Part shown: positions 1 to 6,575 of the stretch, piece after piece | How positions within the stretch are numbered: the first letter of the stretch is position 1 | How the letters are laid out: each line of letters begins with the position of its first letter | Source: Lachnospiraceae bacterium | Lineage (GTDB): Bacteria; Bacillota; Clostridia; Lachnospirales; Lachnospiraceae | Reading direction: 5' to 3' | Assembly: GCA_900763175.1 (NCBI GenBank) | Contig: CAAFJI010000083.1 | Location: 1-9,006, forward strand | DNA length: 9,006 nucleotides | Program-made: the position numbers and the translations under genes | The notes under the pieces: generated by a model | Told to the model about the DNA's origin: nothing | Databases searched by the model: none | The model's input: the letters and a program-made list of their open reading frames with translations, nothing else

Positions 1-440
1 AGTATAGACGCAGTCTTGGAATTGCTTAATTCAGGTCCAAGAAAGCGTCCGCACCCCCCCCCATTATCTACATTGCAGCGCTCTCCGGCGTTGACCTTCA
101 GCTTCACGAAGCTGCAATTATTGACGGTGCAACGCTGCTGCAGCGGATCTGGCATGTCGATCTTCCCTCCATTGCCCCGACAGTTATCATCATGCTGATA
201 CTCAATATGGGATCTATTCTGAATGTCGGATATGAAAAGGTTCTTGCGATGCAGAACCAGAACAATATTTCCGCATCGGAAGTAATCAGTACCTATTCCT
301 ACAAGGTATCTCTGGTGGCCTCCTTCCCGGATTTCTCCTATGCGACGGCAATCGGACTTTTCCAGTCAGTCGTTGGACTGATTTTGCTGTTGACTGTGAA
401 TAAAATTGCAGATGTGCTGACCGGAAACGGATTTGTGTGA
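1..440 (+). CDS. Sugar ABC transporter permease, LplB/YteP type, C-terminal part; 5' region broken
   Basis: Inner-membrane subunit of a carbohydrate ABC importer that pairs with the next permease. From position 57 the protein reads in one frame to TGA at 438-440: an IIYIAALSGVD segment, then the EAA loop that contacts the ATPase (HEAAIIDGATLLQRIWHVDL, about 105-164), then hydrophobic segments and an ATAIGLFQSVVGLILLLTV helix near the end. Family members normally read through here from far upstream, so the ATG at 192 is internal and not a start. Bases 1-30 instead make family-like sequence (SIDAVLELLN) in a different frame, and the downstream frame has a TAA at 27-29. Roughly 30 residues expected between the two parts are missing around the C run at 54-62. 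Either the gene is a real pseudogene or the assembly is wrong there. Family assignment is confident; intactness is not. Confidence 0.75.
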
Positions 441-450
441 GGTGAAAAAA

Positions 451-1353
451 ATGAAAACAAAAAGCAAAAAGAAACTCAGCCAGGACCGCGTGGTAGAATC
501 CATGGGAACACTCCTCATTCTCCTGCTGGCCATTACCATACTTTATCCGCTAATCTATATTGTGAGCTGCTCCTTTAGCTCCGGCGATGCACTGATGAGC
601 GGAAAGGTTCGCTTTCTTCCGGTAGATTTCACACTGGACGGCTATCAATCTGTGTTTGAATACAAACAGATCTGGACTGGTTACAGAAATTCCATCATAT
701 ACACGGTAATTGGCACGGCTCTTTCCATTACCATGACGGTATTTGCTGCTTATCCCCTTTCCAGAGACGATCTCCGCGGAAGGACTGTTATTTCCCGAAT
801 CTTCGTCTTTACCATGATGTTTTCCGGCGGAATGATCCCCAGCTATTTGCTTGTCAAGTCTCTGCATATGCTCGACACGATGTGGGCGGTGATTCTTCCG
901 GGATGTGTAAGCGCATATAACGTAATTGTTGCACGAACCTTCTTTAGTCAGTCCATCCCGAAGGAGCTTCTGGAGGCTGCCCAGATTGACGGCTGCTCAG
1001 ATTTCAAGTTTTTCCGCAAAATTGTGCTCCCGCTGTCCGGACCGATTATGGCGGTCCTGTGTCTCTGGATCGCGGTTTCCCTCTGGAACGGATATTTCAA
1101 CGCAATGATTTATCTGAACTCAGAAAGCAAATATACCCTTCAGCTGGTTCTTCGCCGGATTCTGCTGCTTTCCAAAGTTGATTTTTCAAAATCCACTTCA
1201 ATGGATCTGGAGCTTCTGGCAAAAAATGAATTCTTGAGTGAAATGCTGAAATACGGAACCATCATTTTAAGCTCCCTGCCCCTCATGATAATCTACCCGT
1301 TCCTGCAGAAATACTTTGTAAAGGGCGTCATGATCGGTTCGGTAAAGGGATAA
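451..1353 (+). CDS. Sugar ABC transporter permease, LplC/YtcP type
   Basis: Second inner-membrane permease of the carbohydrate importer, 300 residues, a normal length for the family (MalG-like superfamily). An N-terminal helix (about residues 17-38, GTLLILLLAITILYPLIYIV) is followed by a periplasmic-side loop with the family-typical FLPVDFTLDGYQSVF, several more membrane segments, and the EAA loop ELLEAAQIDGCSDFKFFRKI that docks on the ATPase. It ends in the usual YFVKGVMIGSVKG. The ATG at 451 is chosen over a TTG at 433 because GAGGTG at 439-444 sits 6 bases before it. This ribosome binding site overlaps the stop of the previous permease, so the two are translationally coupled. The matching ATPase is not in the window; such importers often share a common MsmX-type ATPase encoded elsewhere. 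Confidence 0.93.
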   Translation: MKTKSKKKLSQDRVVESMGTLLILLLAITILYPLIYIVSCSFSSGDALMSGKVRFLPVDFTLDGYQSVFEYKQIWTGYRNSIIYTVIGTALSITMTVFAAYPLSRDDLRGRTVISRIFVFTMMFSGGMIPSYLLVKSLHMLDTMWAVILPGCVSAYNVIVARTFFSQSIPKELLEAAQIDGCSDFKFFRKIVLPLSGPIMAVLCLWIAVSLWNGYFNAMIYLNSESKYTLQLVLRRILLLSKVDFSKSTSMDLELLAKNEFLSEMLKYGTIILSSLPLMIIYPFLQKYFVKGVMIGSVKG

Positions 1354-1372
1354 ATTTTATCTGATCTCGAAG

Positions 1373-1384
1373 CGTAAGCTTACG
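1373..1384. promoter_or_regulatory. Perfect 12-bp palindrome before the solute-binding protein gene
   Basis: CGTAAGCTTACG lies in the 55-bp gap between the permease stop and the binding-protein gene, 12 bases before its AGGAGG. Its length and symmetry suit a dimeric repressor such as a LacI-family protein (whose sites often resemble GTAAGCGCTTAC), but the centre AGCT is not the usual CG. It could also act as a small RNA hairpin separating permease and binding-protein expression. The palindrome is seen; the function is inferred. Confidence 0.3.
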
Positions 1385-1408
1385 AAATATATTTTAGGAG
1401 GAAATGAA

Positions 1409-3133
1409 ATGAAAAAACTGAAAAAAACAACCGCCATCTCTCTGGCAGCTGCCCTGTGCGCTTCCATCCCGACTGCTGTACCGGCCCTGGCGAACGGAGA
1501 AGATCCGTTCCGGTTTGACTCTGTTGCGGACGTTACTTTCCCTCTGGAAGAAAAACTGACCCTGGATGTATTCGTCTATGCAACAAACACCGGCGGCGGA
1601 ACCATGCAGGAAAATTATGTAACAGACTGGATCGAGGAACAAACCAATATTCATCTGAATTTCGTTTATGACGTGGATGGTGATGAAGCAAAAACAAAGC
1701 TGAACCTGCTGATGACCGATCCAGACAGCCTGCCGGATTTCTTCCTTACCACCTGCTGGACAAAGGCTGAGTTGTCTCTGTATGCAGAACAGGGTCTGAT
1801 CATCCCGCTGGATGATTACCTCGCCGATGCCAAAAACTGGAACGAAAGTAACGAAGTCTGCCTGTCCAGGAAAGCCGATCTGACCATGAACGACGGACAC
1901 ATCTACAGCTTCGGTTCCGGCTCTGAAAGCTTCCACAACGTATATCAGAACCGAATGTGGATCTACATGCCCTGGGTAGAGCAGCTCAATGACGGACATG
2001 TCCCGGAGACTACAGAAGAGCTGTACGAGTATCTGGTGAAGGTAAAGACACAGGACCCCAATGGAAACGGAGTAAACGATGAAATCCCGATGACTGGTTA
2101 TCTGGGCGGTTGGAGCACCGATCCTACTGTATGGCTGATCAATTCCTTCGTTCAGTGCAATAACCCTCTGAGCAATACAAACCCCACCATCGGCGCCGGA
2201 TTTAATATCAGCGCGGATGGCCAGGTTGAGTATGCTCCAATCAAAGATGAATACCGGAATGCCCTTTCCTATATCAGCAAGCTGTATGAGGAGGGGCTGC
2301 TGGATCAGCAGACCTTTACCCAGGACTCCACACAGTTTGCAGCAACCCTGAATAGCGACGAGCATCTGGTTGCGCTCCATGCCGCCGGAAGAAACCAGGC
2401 TGACAAGGCTAACTTTGACGCCGGGCTTGACGGCACCTGGTCTGACTGGAAATGCATTGTACCGGTTGAGGGTCCCGATGGTGTCCGCCTGGCTGCCAGA
2501 TCCAACATCAGCTACTTCGCTTCCTGCCGCGGCGTTATTTCTAAAAACTGTGAATATCCGGAAATTGTTGTTGCCCTGTTTGATTGGCTGGCATCAAAGG
2601 AAGGCTCCCTGACACAGCAGTATGGTGTAAAGGGTGTGACCTGGGATTTTGTCGACGATGGCATCAGCGTAGCCGGCGAAACCGCAAAGTATAAAACCAT
2701 GGCTGCAGCTGATGATTACGACTGGATCGGAAATGGATATGCAAGAAATTATGAGCATACCTCCTGGCCTTCTGACGTCTGCATCGACAGCCTGGATACC
2801 GCCTTCAAGAGCTCTATCTTGGTAAAGGATCCCGCTAAGAATCTGGAATACATCCTGTATCATGCAGCAAAATCCTATGAAGAATATGCTCCTTCTCTGG
2901 AATCCATCCTTCCGAATCTGACAATGGAAACGGCAGATGCCAAGGCTGTATCCGAATATACGACTACCGTAGGAGGTTATGTAAACCAGGCAACCGTGCA
3001 GTTTATTACCGGAGATCTGGATGTTGAGAAAGATTGGGACAGCTACATCTCCCGTATGGAATCCATGGGTGTAAACGATTATATCCGGATTTATCAGAAG
3101 TATTATGATATTTACCTGGCAAATCAGAACTAA
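1409..3133 (+). CDS. Extracellular sugar-binding protein of ABC importer, LplA/YtcQ-like
   Basis: Captures the sugar outside the membrane and delivers it to the two permeases encoded just upstream. It has 574 residues, long for general binding proteins but normal for the LplA/YtcQ group. Residues 1-28 form a signal peptide: a KKLKK basic start, a hydrophobic stretch, and PALA before NGED as a signal peptidase I site. Cys17 sits in AALCAS, which is a poor lipobox, so the usual lipoprotein anchor of Gram-positive binding proteins is not evident. The mature part opens with LDVFVYATNTGG and a WIEEQTNIHLNF segment. Around residues 214-228 it has QDPNGNGVNDEIP, an acidic EF-hand-like loop common in this family. 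The start is set by AGGAGG at 1396-1401, 7 bases before ATG. This strong site fits the need for excess binding protein over permease. Confidence 0.92.
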   Translation: MKKLKKTTAISLAAALCASIPTAVPALANGEDPFRFDSVADVTFPLEEKLTLDVFVYATNTGGGTMQENYVTDWIEEQTNIHLNFVYDVDGDEAKTKLNLLMTDPDSLPDFFLTTCWTKAELSLYAEQGLIIPLDDYLADAKNWNESNEVCLSRKADLTMNDGHIYSFGSGSESFHNVYQNRMWIYMPWVEQLNDGHVPETTEELYEYLVKVKTQDPNGNGVNDEIPMTGYLGGWSTDPTVWLINSFVQCNNPLSNTNPTIGAGFNISADGQVEYAPIKDEYRNALSYISKLYEEGLLDQQTFTQDSTQFAATLNSDEHLVALHAAGRNQADKANFDAGLDGTWSDWKCIVPVEGPDGVRLAARSNISYFASCRGVISKNCEYPEIVVALFDWLASKEGSLTQQYGVKGVTWDFVDDGISVAGETAKYKTMAAADDYDWIGNGYARNYEHTSWPSDVCIDSLDTAFKSSILVKDPAKNLEYILYHAAKSYEEYAPSLESILPNLTMETADAKAVSEYTTTVGGYVNQATVQFITGDLDVEKDWDSYISRMESMGVNDYIRIYQKYYDIYLANQN

Positions 3134-3172
3134 CTCTCTCGAATTTTAAGCTTCAGAAAGGAAACTGATACA

Positions 3173-5668
3173 ATGAATAAAATCAGGCAGATTGTATCCT
3201 TAGCCGATCTGACCTATCAGGGAGCCGCAAGGCTCCCTGAACATGGCTTACCGCTGGGAAACGGAAGAATGGGGTCTCTGATCTGGCTGACCCCGAATGC
3301 CATTCACCTTCAGATCAACCGCTGCGATGTTTTTGGCATGAACTCGTCCTCACGCTCTGTAGGCATCACTGACAGCGATTTTTCTTGCGGCTGTGCTTTC
3401 GCTGACATTGAGTTTGGCTCTATGCAGCATCCGGTTTTCGACGAAAATACCGTTTCCCGTCTTTCCGTCTATGAAGGGGAAATTACAATCTCCGGAAATG
3501 GCGTTCTGGTTCGATGCCGTGCCGATATGAACGAAGACGCCTTTCTCTTCTCGATCGACGATAACCGTCAGGAGAAAGAAACCATTTCCATCCATCTGCG
3601 TGCACTCCGTTATCAGAGTCAATACGTTGTCGGCAGGAGAAATTATACACATCCATCCTTGAAACCCGGAGGCACTGTTTCCTACCGGCGCCAGGTACAC
3701 CAGCTGGCGGAAACGATTCTTTCAGAAGAGCCCCAAAAAATCTCTCTCAGACAAAACTTTACAGAAGGCTCCTTTTTCTGTGGTTCTCTGACAGAGGCAG
3801 GGACGACTGACAGCTGCTGCACCTATTCCCGCAATCAAACAGAATCGGTTCTCGAATTCTCTCCTTTCCGGGACTCATTGACATTCATTCTGGCTTCTGC
3901 CGCGTCTTTTGAACCAAAAGAGCCGAAATCGACTTCCCTGTCCGCTCTTCTTTCCCAAAGCTTCACCGGCCTGTGGAAGGATTCCTGTGACTGGTGGCAC
4001 AGCTTCTGGGACCGCGCTCCTCTGATTGTTCTGGAAAGCCAGGACGGATACGGGCAGAAAATCACGGAAGAGCTGCTTTATTTCACCTATCTGATGGCCT
4101 GTACGTCAAGAGGCTCCTTTATGCCGCGATACGGCGGCCTGCTGTTCCAGACAGACGGAGATTTCAAAATGTGGGGATCCCAGTACTGGTGGCATAATAA
4201 TTCGTGTTATTACGCGGCAATTCTTTCTGCCGGAATGACAGAATTATGCGATCCGCTTGTTGATACGATCTTTTTTGGAAAGAAGGCGTATGAAAAAGCC
4301 GCCGTGCAGCAATGGGGCAGCGAAGGAATGTGGATTCCGGAGACTTTCTGGTTCAATGGTCCCGAGGAGCTTCCCGAAGAACTGCAGTTGGAATTTCAGC
4401 AGCTGTACCGGGAAGAAAAGCTCTGGGAGGAACGCAGCAGCGAATTCATGAAGTTTTCAGAGGGACGGAATACCTTTGACCCTCGCTTTGGCTGGATCGC
4501 TCACCGTGGGGAATACCGGTCAGAGCGGGGATTCGGACCCTTTGGCTATGTCAATCATATTTTTTCCAGCGGAGCAAAAATTGCTTACTGGCTTTGGGTT
4601 CGGTACGAGCTTACCATGGATGAGTCCTATCTGAAGGACAAGGCATATCCCATCCTGAAAAATATTGCAGACTTTTACACACATCTGCCGCTCATTCAAA
4701 AGGCGGAGGACGGAAAGCTTCATATTTACCACTGCAATAACCATGAGTCCATCTGGGGAGGGACCGATACAGTTTCAGAGCTGAGTGCAATCCATGGAAT
4801 ACTGCCCATTGCCATACGGGCTGCCAAGCTTCTGGATACGGATCAAAAGAAACAGACCGAGTGGATACAATTTCTGAACGACATCACTCCGATTCCGACC
4901 AGTTCCTCGCCGGATGCCCTTCTAACCGGACTGGAGGAAGGCGAGTGCTGGGTAAACGGTCGAAAGCCTTATCATTTCGGTCATATGGATACCACTCATC
5001 TTTGTGAACCGCTGTTTCTTTATGACTACTGTACACCAGAAACAACAGATAAACGAATCCGACAGCTCGGAGAAAATACCCTTCGGGAAATCATCCGCAG
5101 CAAAACAGATGAAAACGGACAGGTGGTGCTGGATACGCTGGATCTTGCCGAGGAAGTTGTTGCCCGCAGCTGCAATCCCGATGCCTTCGAAGCCTTCATC
5201 AAAGCAATGTATGACAATACTTCCGCAGAGCAGGAATTTTGTGATCTGACCGGAATCGGGTACATGATCCATCTGGATAACCGAATGGCACTCCGGGAAG
5301 GGCCTCAGTCCATCGGCGCACAAAAGCAAGGTCATCTGATGTCCTCTGTTTCCAATGCCCTGTGTCATGCTTTTGCTCCGGCTCCCGGAGAAGATCCTGT
5401 CCTCTATTTGTTTTCAGCTCTGCCAAATAGCTGGAATGCTTCTATCCGCATGAATACTGTCAAATGCTATACCGTGGAGGCCTCTTCTAAAGACGGAAGC
5501 ATTTCACAATTCCGCCTGACGGCACACAAAAAGAGTGTACCGCTGCAGATTCATAATCCATGGCACACTCCGGTGAAAATCACATATTCGGATCATACGG
5601 AAACCGCTGTCGGAAAAACCTTTACCGTCGTAGGAAGCTGCACTCTGGAGCCCCTCAGTGAAAAATAA
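3173..5668 (+). CDS. Glycoside hydrolase-like protein (GH95/DUF5703-type six-hairpin fold)
   Basis: Probable cytoplasmic glycosidase of 831 residues, last gene of the uptake operon, so it likely cleaves what the importer brings in. There is no signal peptide. The N-terminal segment with GLPLGNGRMGSLIW (about residues 25-38) matches the PLGNGR-G signature of the GH95 N-terminal beta domain. The middle has the helical-barrel style regions RYGGLLFQTDGDFKMWGSQY and WWHNNSCYYAAIL (about 339-351), which sit where GH95 enzymes have their PPW...N-x-N-YW segment. A NHESIWGGTDTVSEL stretch follows, with Glu525 as a candidate acid. The C-terminal part (SALPNSWNASIRMNTVKCY and after) resembles the closing beta domain. 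The substrate is not identifiable; alpha-fucoside is only a possibility from GH95. The start at 3173 has AGAAAGGA at 3155-3162 about 10 bases upstream. The 39-bp gap to the previous gene indicates cotranscription. Confidence 0.78.
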   Translation: MNKIRQIVSLADLTYQGAARLPEHGLPLGNGRMGSLIWLTPNAIHLQINRCDVFGMNSSSRSVGITDSDFSCGCAFADIEFGSMQHPVFDENTVSRLSVYEGEITISGNGVLVRCRADMNEDAFLFSIDDNRQEKETISIHLRALRYQSQYVVGRRNYTHPSLKPGGTVSYRRQVHQLAETILSEEPQKISLRQNFTEGSFFCGSLTEAGTTDSCCTYSRNQTESVLEFSPFRDSLTFILASAASFEPKEPKSTSLSALLSQSFTGLWKDSCDWWHSFWDRAPLIVLESQDGYGQKITEELLYFTYLMACTSRGSFMPRYGGLLFQTDGDFKMWGSQYWWHNNSCYYAAILSAGMTELCDPLVDTIFFGKKAYEKAAVQQWGSEGMWIPETFWFNGPEELPEELQLEFQQLYREEKLWEERSSEFMKFSEGRNTFDPRFGWIAHRGEYRSERGFGPFGYVNHIFSSGAKIAYWLWVRYELTMDESYLKDKAYPILKNIADFYTHLPLIQKAEDGKLHIYHCNNHESIWGGTDTVSELSAIHGILPIAIRAAKLLDTDQKKQTEWIQFLNDITPIPTSSSPDALLTGLEEGECWVNGRKPYHFGHMDTTHLCEPLFLYDYCTPETTDKRIRQLGENTLREIIRSKTDENGQVVLDTLDLAEEVVARSCNPDAFEAFIKAMYDNTSAEQEFCDLTGIGYMIHLDNRMALREGPQSIGAQKQGHLMSSVSNALCHAFAPAPGEDPVLYLFSALPNSWNASIRMNTVKCYTVEASSKDGSISQFRLTAHKKSVPLQIHNPWHTPVKITYSDHTETAVGKTFTVVGSCTLEPLSEK
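3217..3240 (+). promoter_or_regulatory. Perfect 10-bp hairpin with GCAA loop inside the hydrolase gene
   Basis: TCAGGGAGCC, loop GCAA, then GGCTCCCTGA: ten uninterrupted pairs closed by a GNRA-type tetraloop, 45 bases into the coding region and about 84 bases after the binding-protein stop. No T run follows, so it is not an intrinsic terminator. It might slow 3' exonucleases and protect the upstream binding-protein message, or slow translation of the hydrolase. The structure is seen; the role is inferred. Confidence 0.4.
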
Positions 5669-5672
5669 TCTC

Positions 5673-5700
5673 AAAGCCCCGGTTCCCCGGGGCTTTCTTC
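5673..5700 (+). terminator. Rho-independent terminator of the sugar operon
   Basis: AAAGCCCCGG, loop TTCC, CCGGGGCTTT form a 10-bp GC-rich stem ending in TTTCTTCT, starting 4 bases after the hydrolase stop. It lies between two convergent genes. The AAAG/CTTT base of the stem means it could also stop the minus-strand DUF2164 transcript coming from the right. Confidence 0.9.
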
Positions 5701-5710
5701 TGTACGCTTT

Positions 5711-5971
5711 TTACCGCACATCCTTGTACAGTGAGTAAAAATCCGCTTCCATATTTTCAGCATAATTCTGAAAGAATCTATTTGCATCATCCAGCGCCTG
5801 ATTGTAAATATGATCCCCCATCACATCCAGGAAAAAATCAAAAATCCCGCCGGTTCCGATCATCCCCAATTCCAGATCGTGATTTTCTCTGAAGTAACAG
5901 GCTATCTCACTCAGGATCTGTTTCTTTTCCTCATCACTGAAGGAGTACCGTTCTTTCTTTGTCTTCCTCAA
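5711..5971 (-). CDS. DUF2164-like small protein
   Basis: A soluble protein of 86 residues with no membrane segment. The pattern FSDEEKKQILSEIACYFREN, then ELGMIGTGGIFDFFLDVMGDHIYNQALDDANRFF, matches the DUF2164 family as I remember it (acidic, about 80-90 residues, with a conserved Y-N-x-A-x-x-D segment). Its molecular function is unknown. The start is a TTG at 5971-5969: AGAAGG lies 7 bases upstream, and TTG overlaps the TGA that ends the esterase frame (TTGA), a classic translational coupling overlap. This gene therefore was the second cistron of an operon with the esterase, which is now a remnant. With the coupling partner broken by a nonsense codon, its expression may be reduced or depend on the residual downstream reading of that frame. 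Confidence 0.75.
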   Translation of the reverse strand: MRKTKKERYSFSDEEKKQILSEIACYFRENHDLELGMIGTGGIFDFFLDVMGDHIYNQALDDANRFFQNYAENMEADFYSLYKDVR

Positions 5972-6403
5972 TGCTGCACCTTCTCTCGGTTCTTTTCTGC
6001 CTCTTTTTCCAGAATCGGGCCGATCAGTTCTGCTGCCAGCGGTACCAGCTTCTCATCGAAATTACAGCGAAGCTCTGTCTGTTTTCCGAACACCATGGTC
6101 CTCTCCTCCTCAGGCGTACTTTCCGGTCAGTATGGAATCGCACTGTTATTGGGATTTCCGGTTCGGGCAAATGCAATCACGCTGTCAAAAATTTCTTTTT
6201 CCAGCCGTTCTGTCACGCCCGGCTCCTGCGTTGCCTGTACCAGCTCTGTGTTATGGAACACATAAGGGATATCCGCGCAGTGCCAGGGCGTGCAGCCATG
6301 ATCGATGGGCAGATCCAGATTAAACAGATACGAATACGTACAGGAATTCAGTTTACTTCTCTGCCGGATGAACTGCATAGCCGGCAGCCGGAACAAATTT
6401 TTT
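5968..6403 (-). pseudogene. Carboxylesterase type B, C-terminal remnant with internal stop
   Basis: Remnant of a para-nitrobenzyl-esterase-like alpha/beta hydrolase (about 500 residues when whole). Reading leftwards from 6402: LFRLPAMQFIRQRS, a SYLFNLDLPIDHGCTPWHCADIPYVFHNTELV segment whose His in PWHC corresponds to the catalytic His of the family, then IFDSVIAFARTGNPNN and IPY. There follows TGA at 6129-6127 where the family's conserved LPxWP pattern has Trp. The same frame then continues cleanly (PESTPEEERTMVFGKQTELR ... EKNREKVQH) to TGA at 5970-5968. The defect after IPY is therefore a single TGG-to-TGA change, not a frameshift. The N-terminal two thirds, including the GxSxG nucleophile, is missing: homology stops at a copy of the 17-bp motif at 6404-6420. 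The remnant cannot be active. Confidence 0.85.
5979..5984 (-). promoter_or_regulatory. Ribosome binding site deciding the TTG start of the DUF2164 gene
   Basis: AGAAGG on the minus strand lies 7 bases before TTG at 5971, inside the last codons of the esterase frame. There is no ATG at the protein's N-terminus, so this site and the TTGA overlap are the evidence for the start. Confidence 0.55.
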
Positions 6404-6420
6404 TGCCGGGGACAGGCACC
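6404..6420 (-). repeat. 17-bp dispersed motif, copy 1 (intact)
   Basis: GGTGCCTGTCCCCGGCA on the minus strand, followed by a run of A. It is identical in 17 of 17 bases to the copy at 8902-8918. It abuts the truncated end of the esterase. TGCC and GGCA can pair around a 7-base loop. From memory, GTGCCTGTCCCC-like strings are scattered through many bacterial genomes and resemble REP elements served by RAYT/IS200-like transposases; that link is not shown here. Confidence 0.7.
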
Positions 6421-6478
6421 GGATGGACATTTAACTTGAACAGTGCTATTTTTTTAGAAATACTTTTTTTGCCGGGGC

Positions 6479-6512
6479 GAGTAGACGCACCTTTTACAAG
6501 ATGCGCCCCTCC
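6479..6512 (-). ncRNA. Group II intron domain VI
   Basis: On the minus strand, GAG is followed by GCGCATCTT, loop GTAA, AAGGTGCGT, then CTACTC. The stem has nine pairs (two G-T) and a GAG/CTC base that leaves an unpaired A at 6482, the probable branch point for lariat formation. Confidence 0.7.
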
Positions 6513-6515
6513 AAG

Positions 6516-6548
6516 GAACCGGACGTGCGGCTTTCCCGCATCCGGCTC
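6516..6548 (-). ncRNA. Group II intron domain V (catalytic hairpin)
   Basis: GAGCCGGATGCGG, loop GAAA, GCCGCACGTCCGGTTC on the minus strand: 33 bases with the AGC catalytic triad at the 5' side, a GAAA tetraloop, the two-base CG bulge on the 3' side, and lower-stem pairing of GAGCCGGA with TCCGGTTC including the usual G-T pair. This is diagnostic for a group II intron. It lies only 27 bases past the RT stop. Confidence 0.93.
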
Positions 6549-6575
6549 TTTACGAAACGCATTATTCAACAATTA

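Noticed and set aside
1394..2380. Long 328-codon open frame antisense to the binding protein
   Set aside because: It mirrors the codon structure of the real gene on the other strand, with no recognisable domain.
4520..5426. Several minus-strand open frames inside the hydrolase gene
   Set aside because: They overlap each other and a clear long gene, with no ribosome binding sites and no family signal.
6127..6129. TGA read as Trp (recoded genetic code)
   Set aside because: TGA is used as the normal stop of the first permease and at the esterase end, and the esterase is truncated anyway; a nonsense mutation is simpler.
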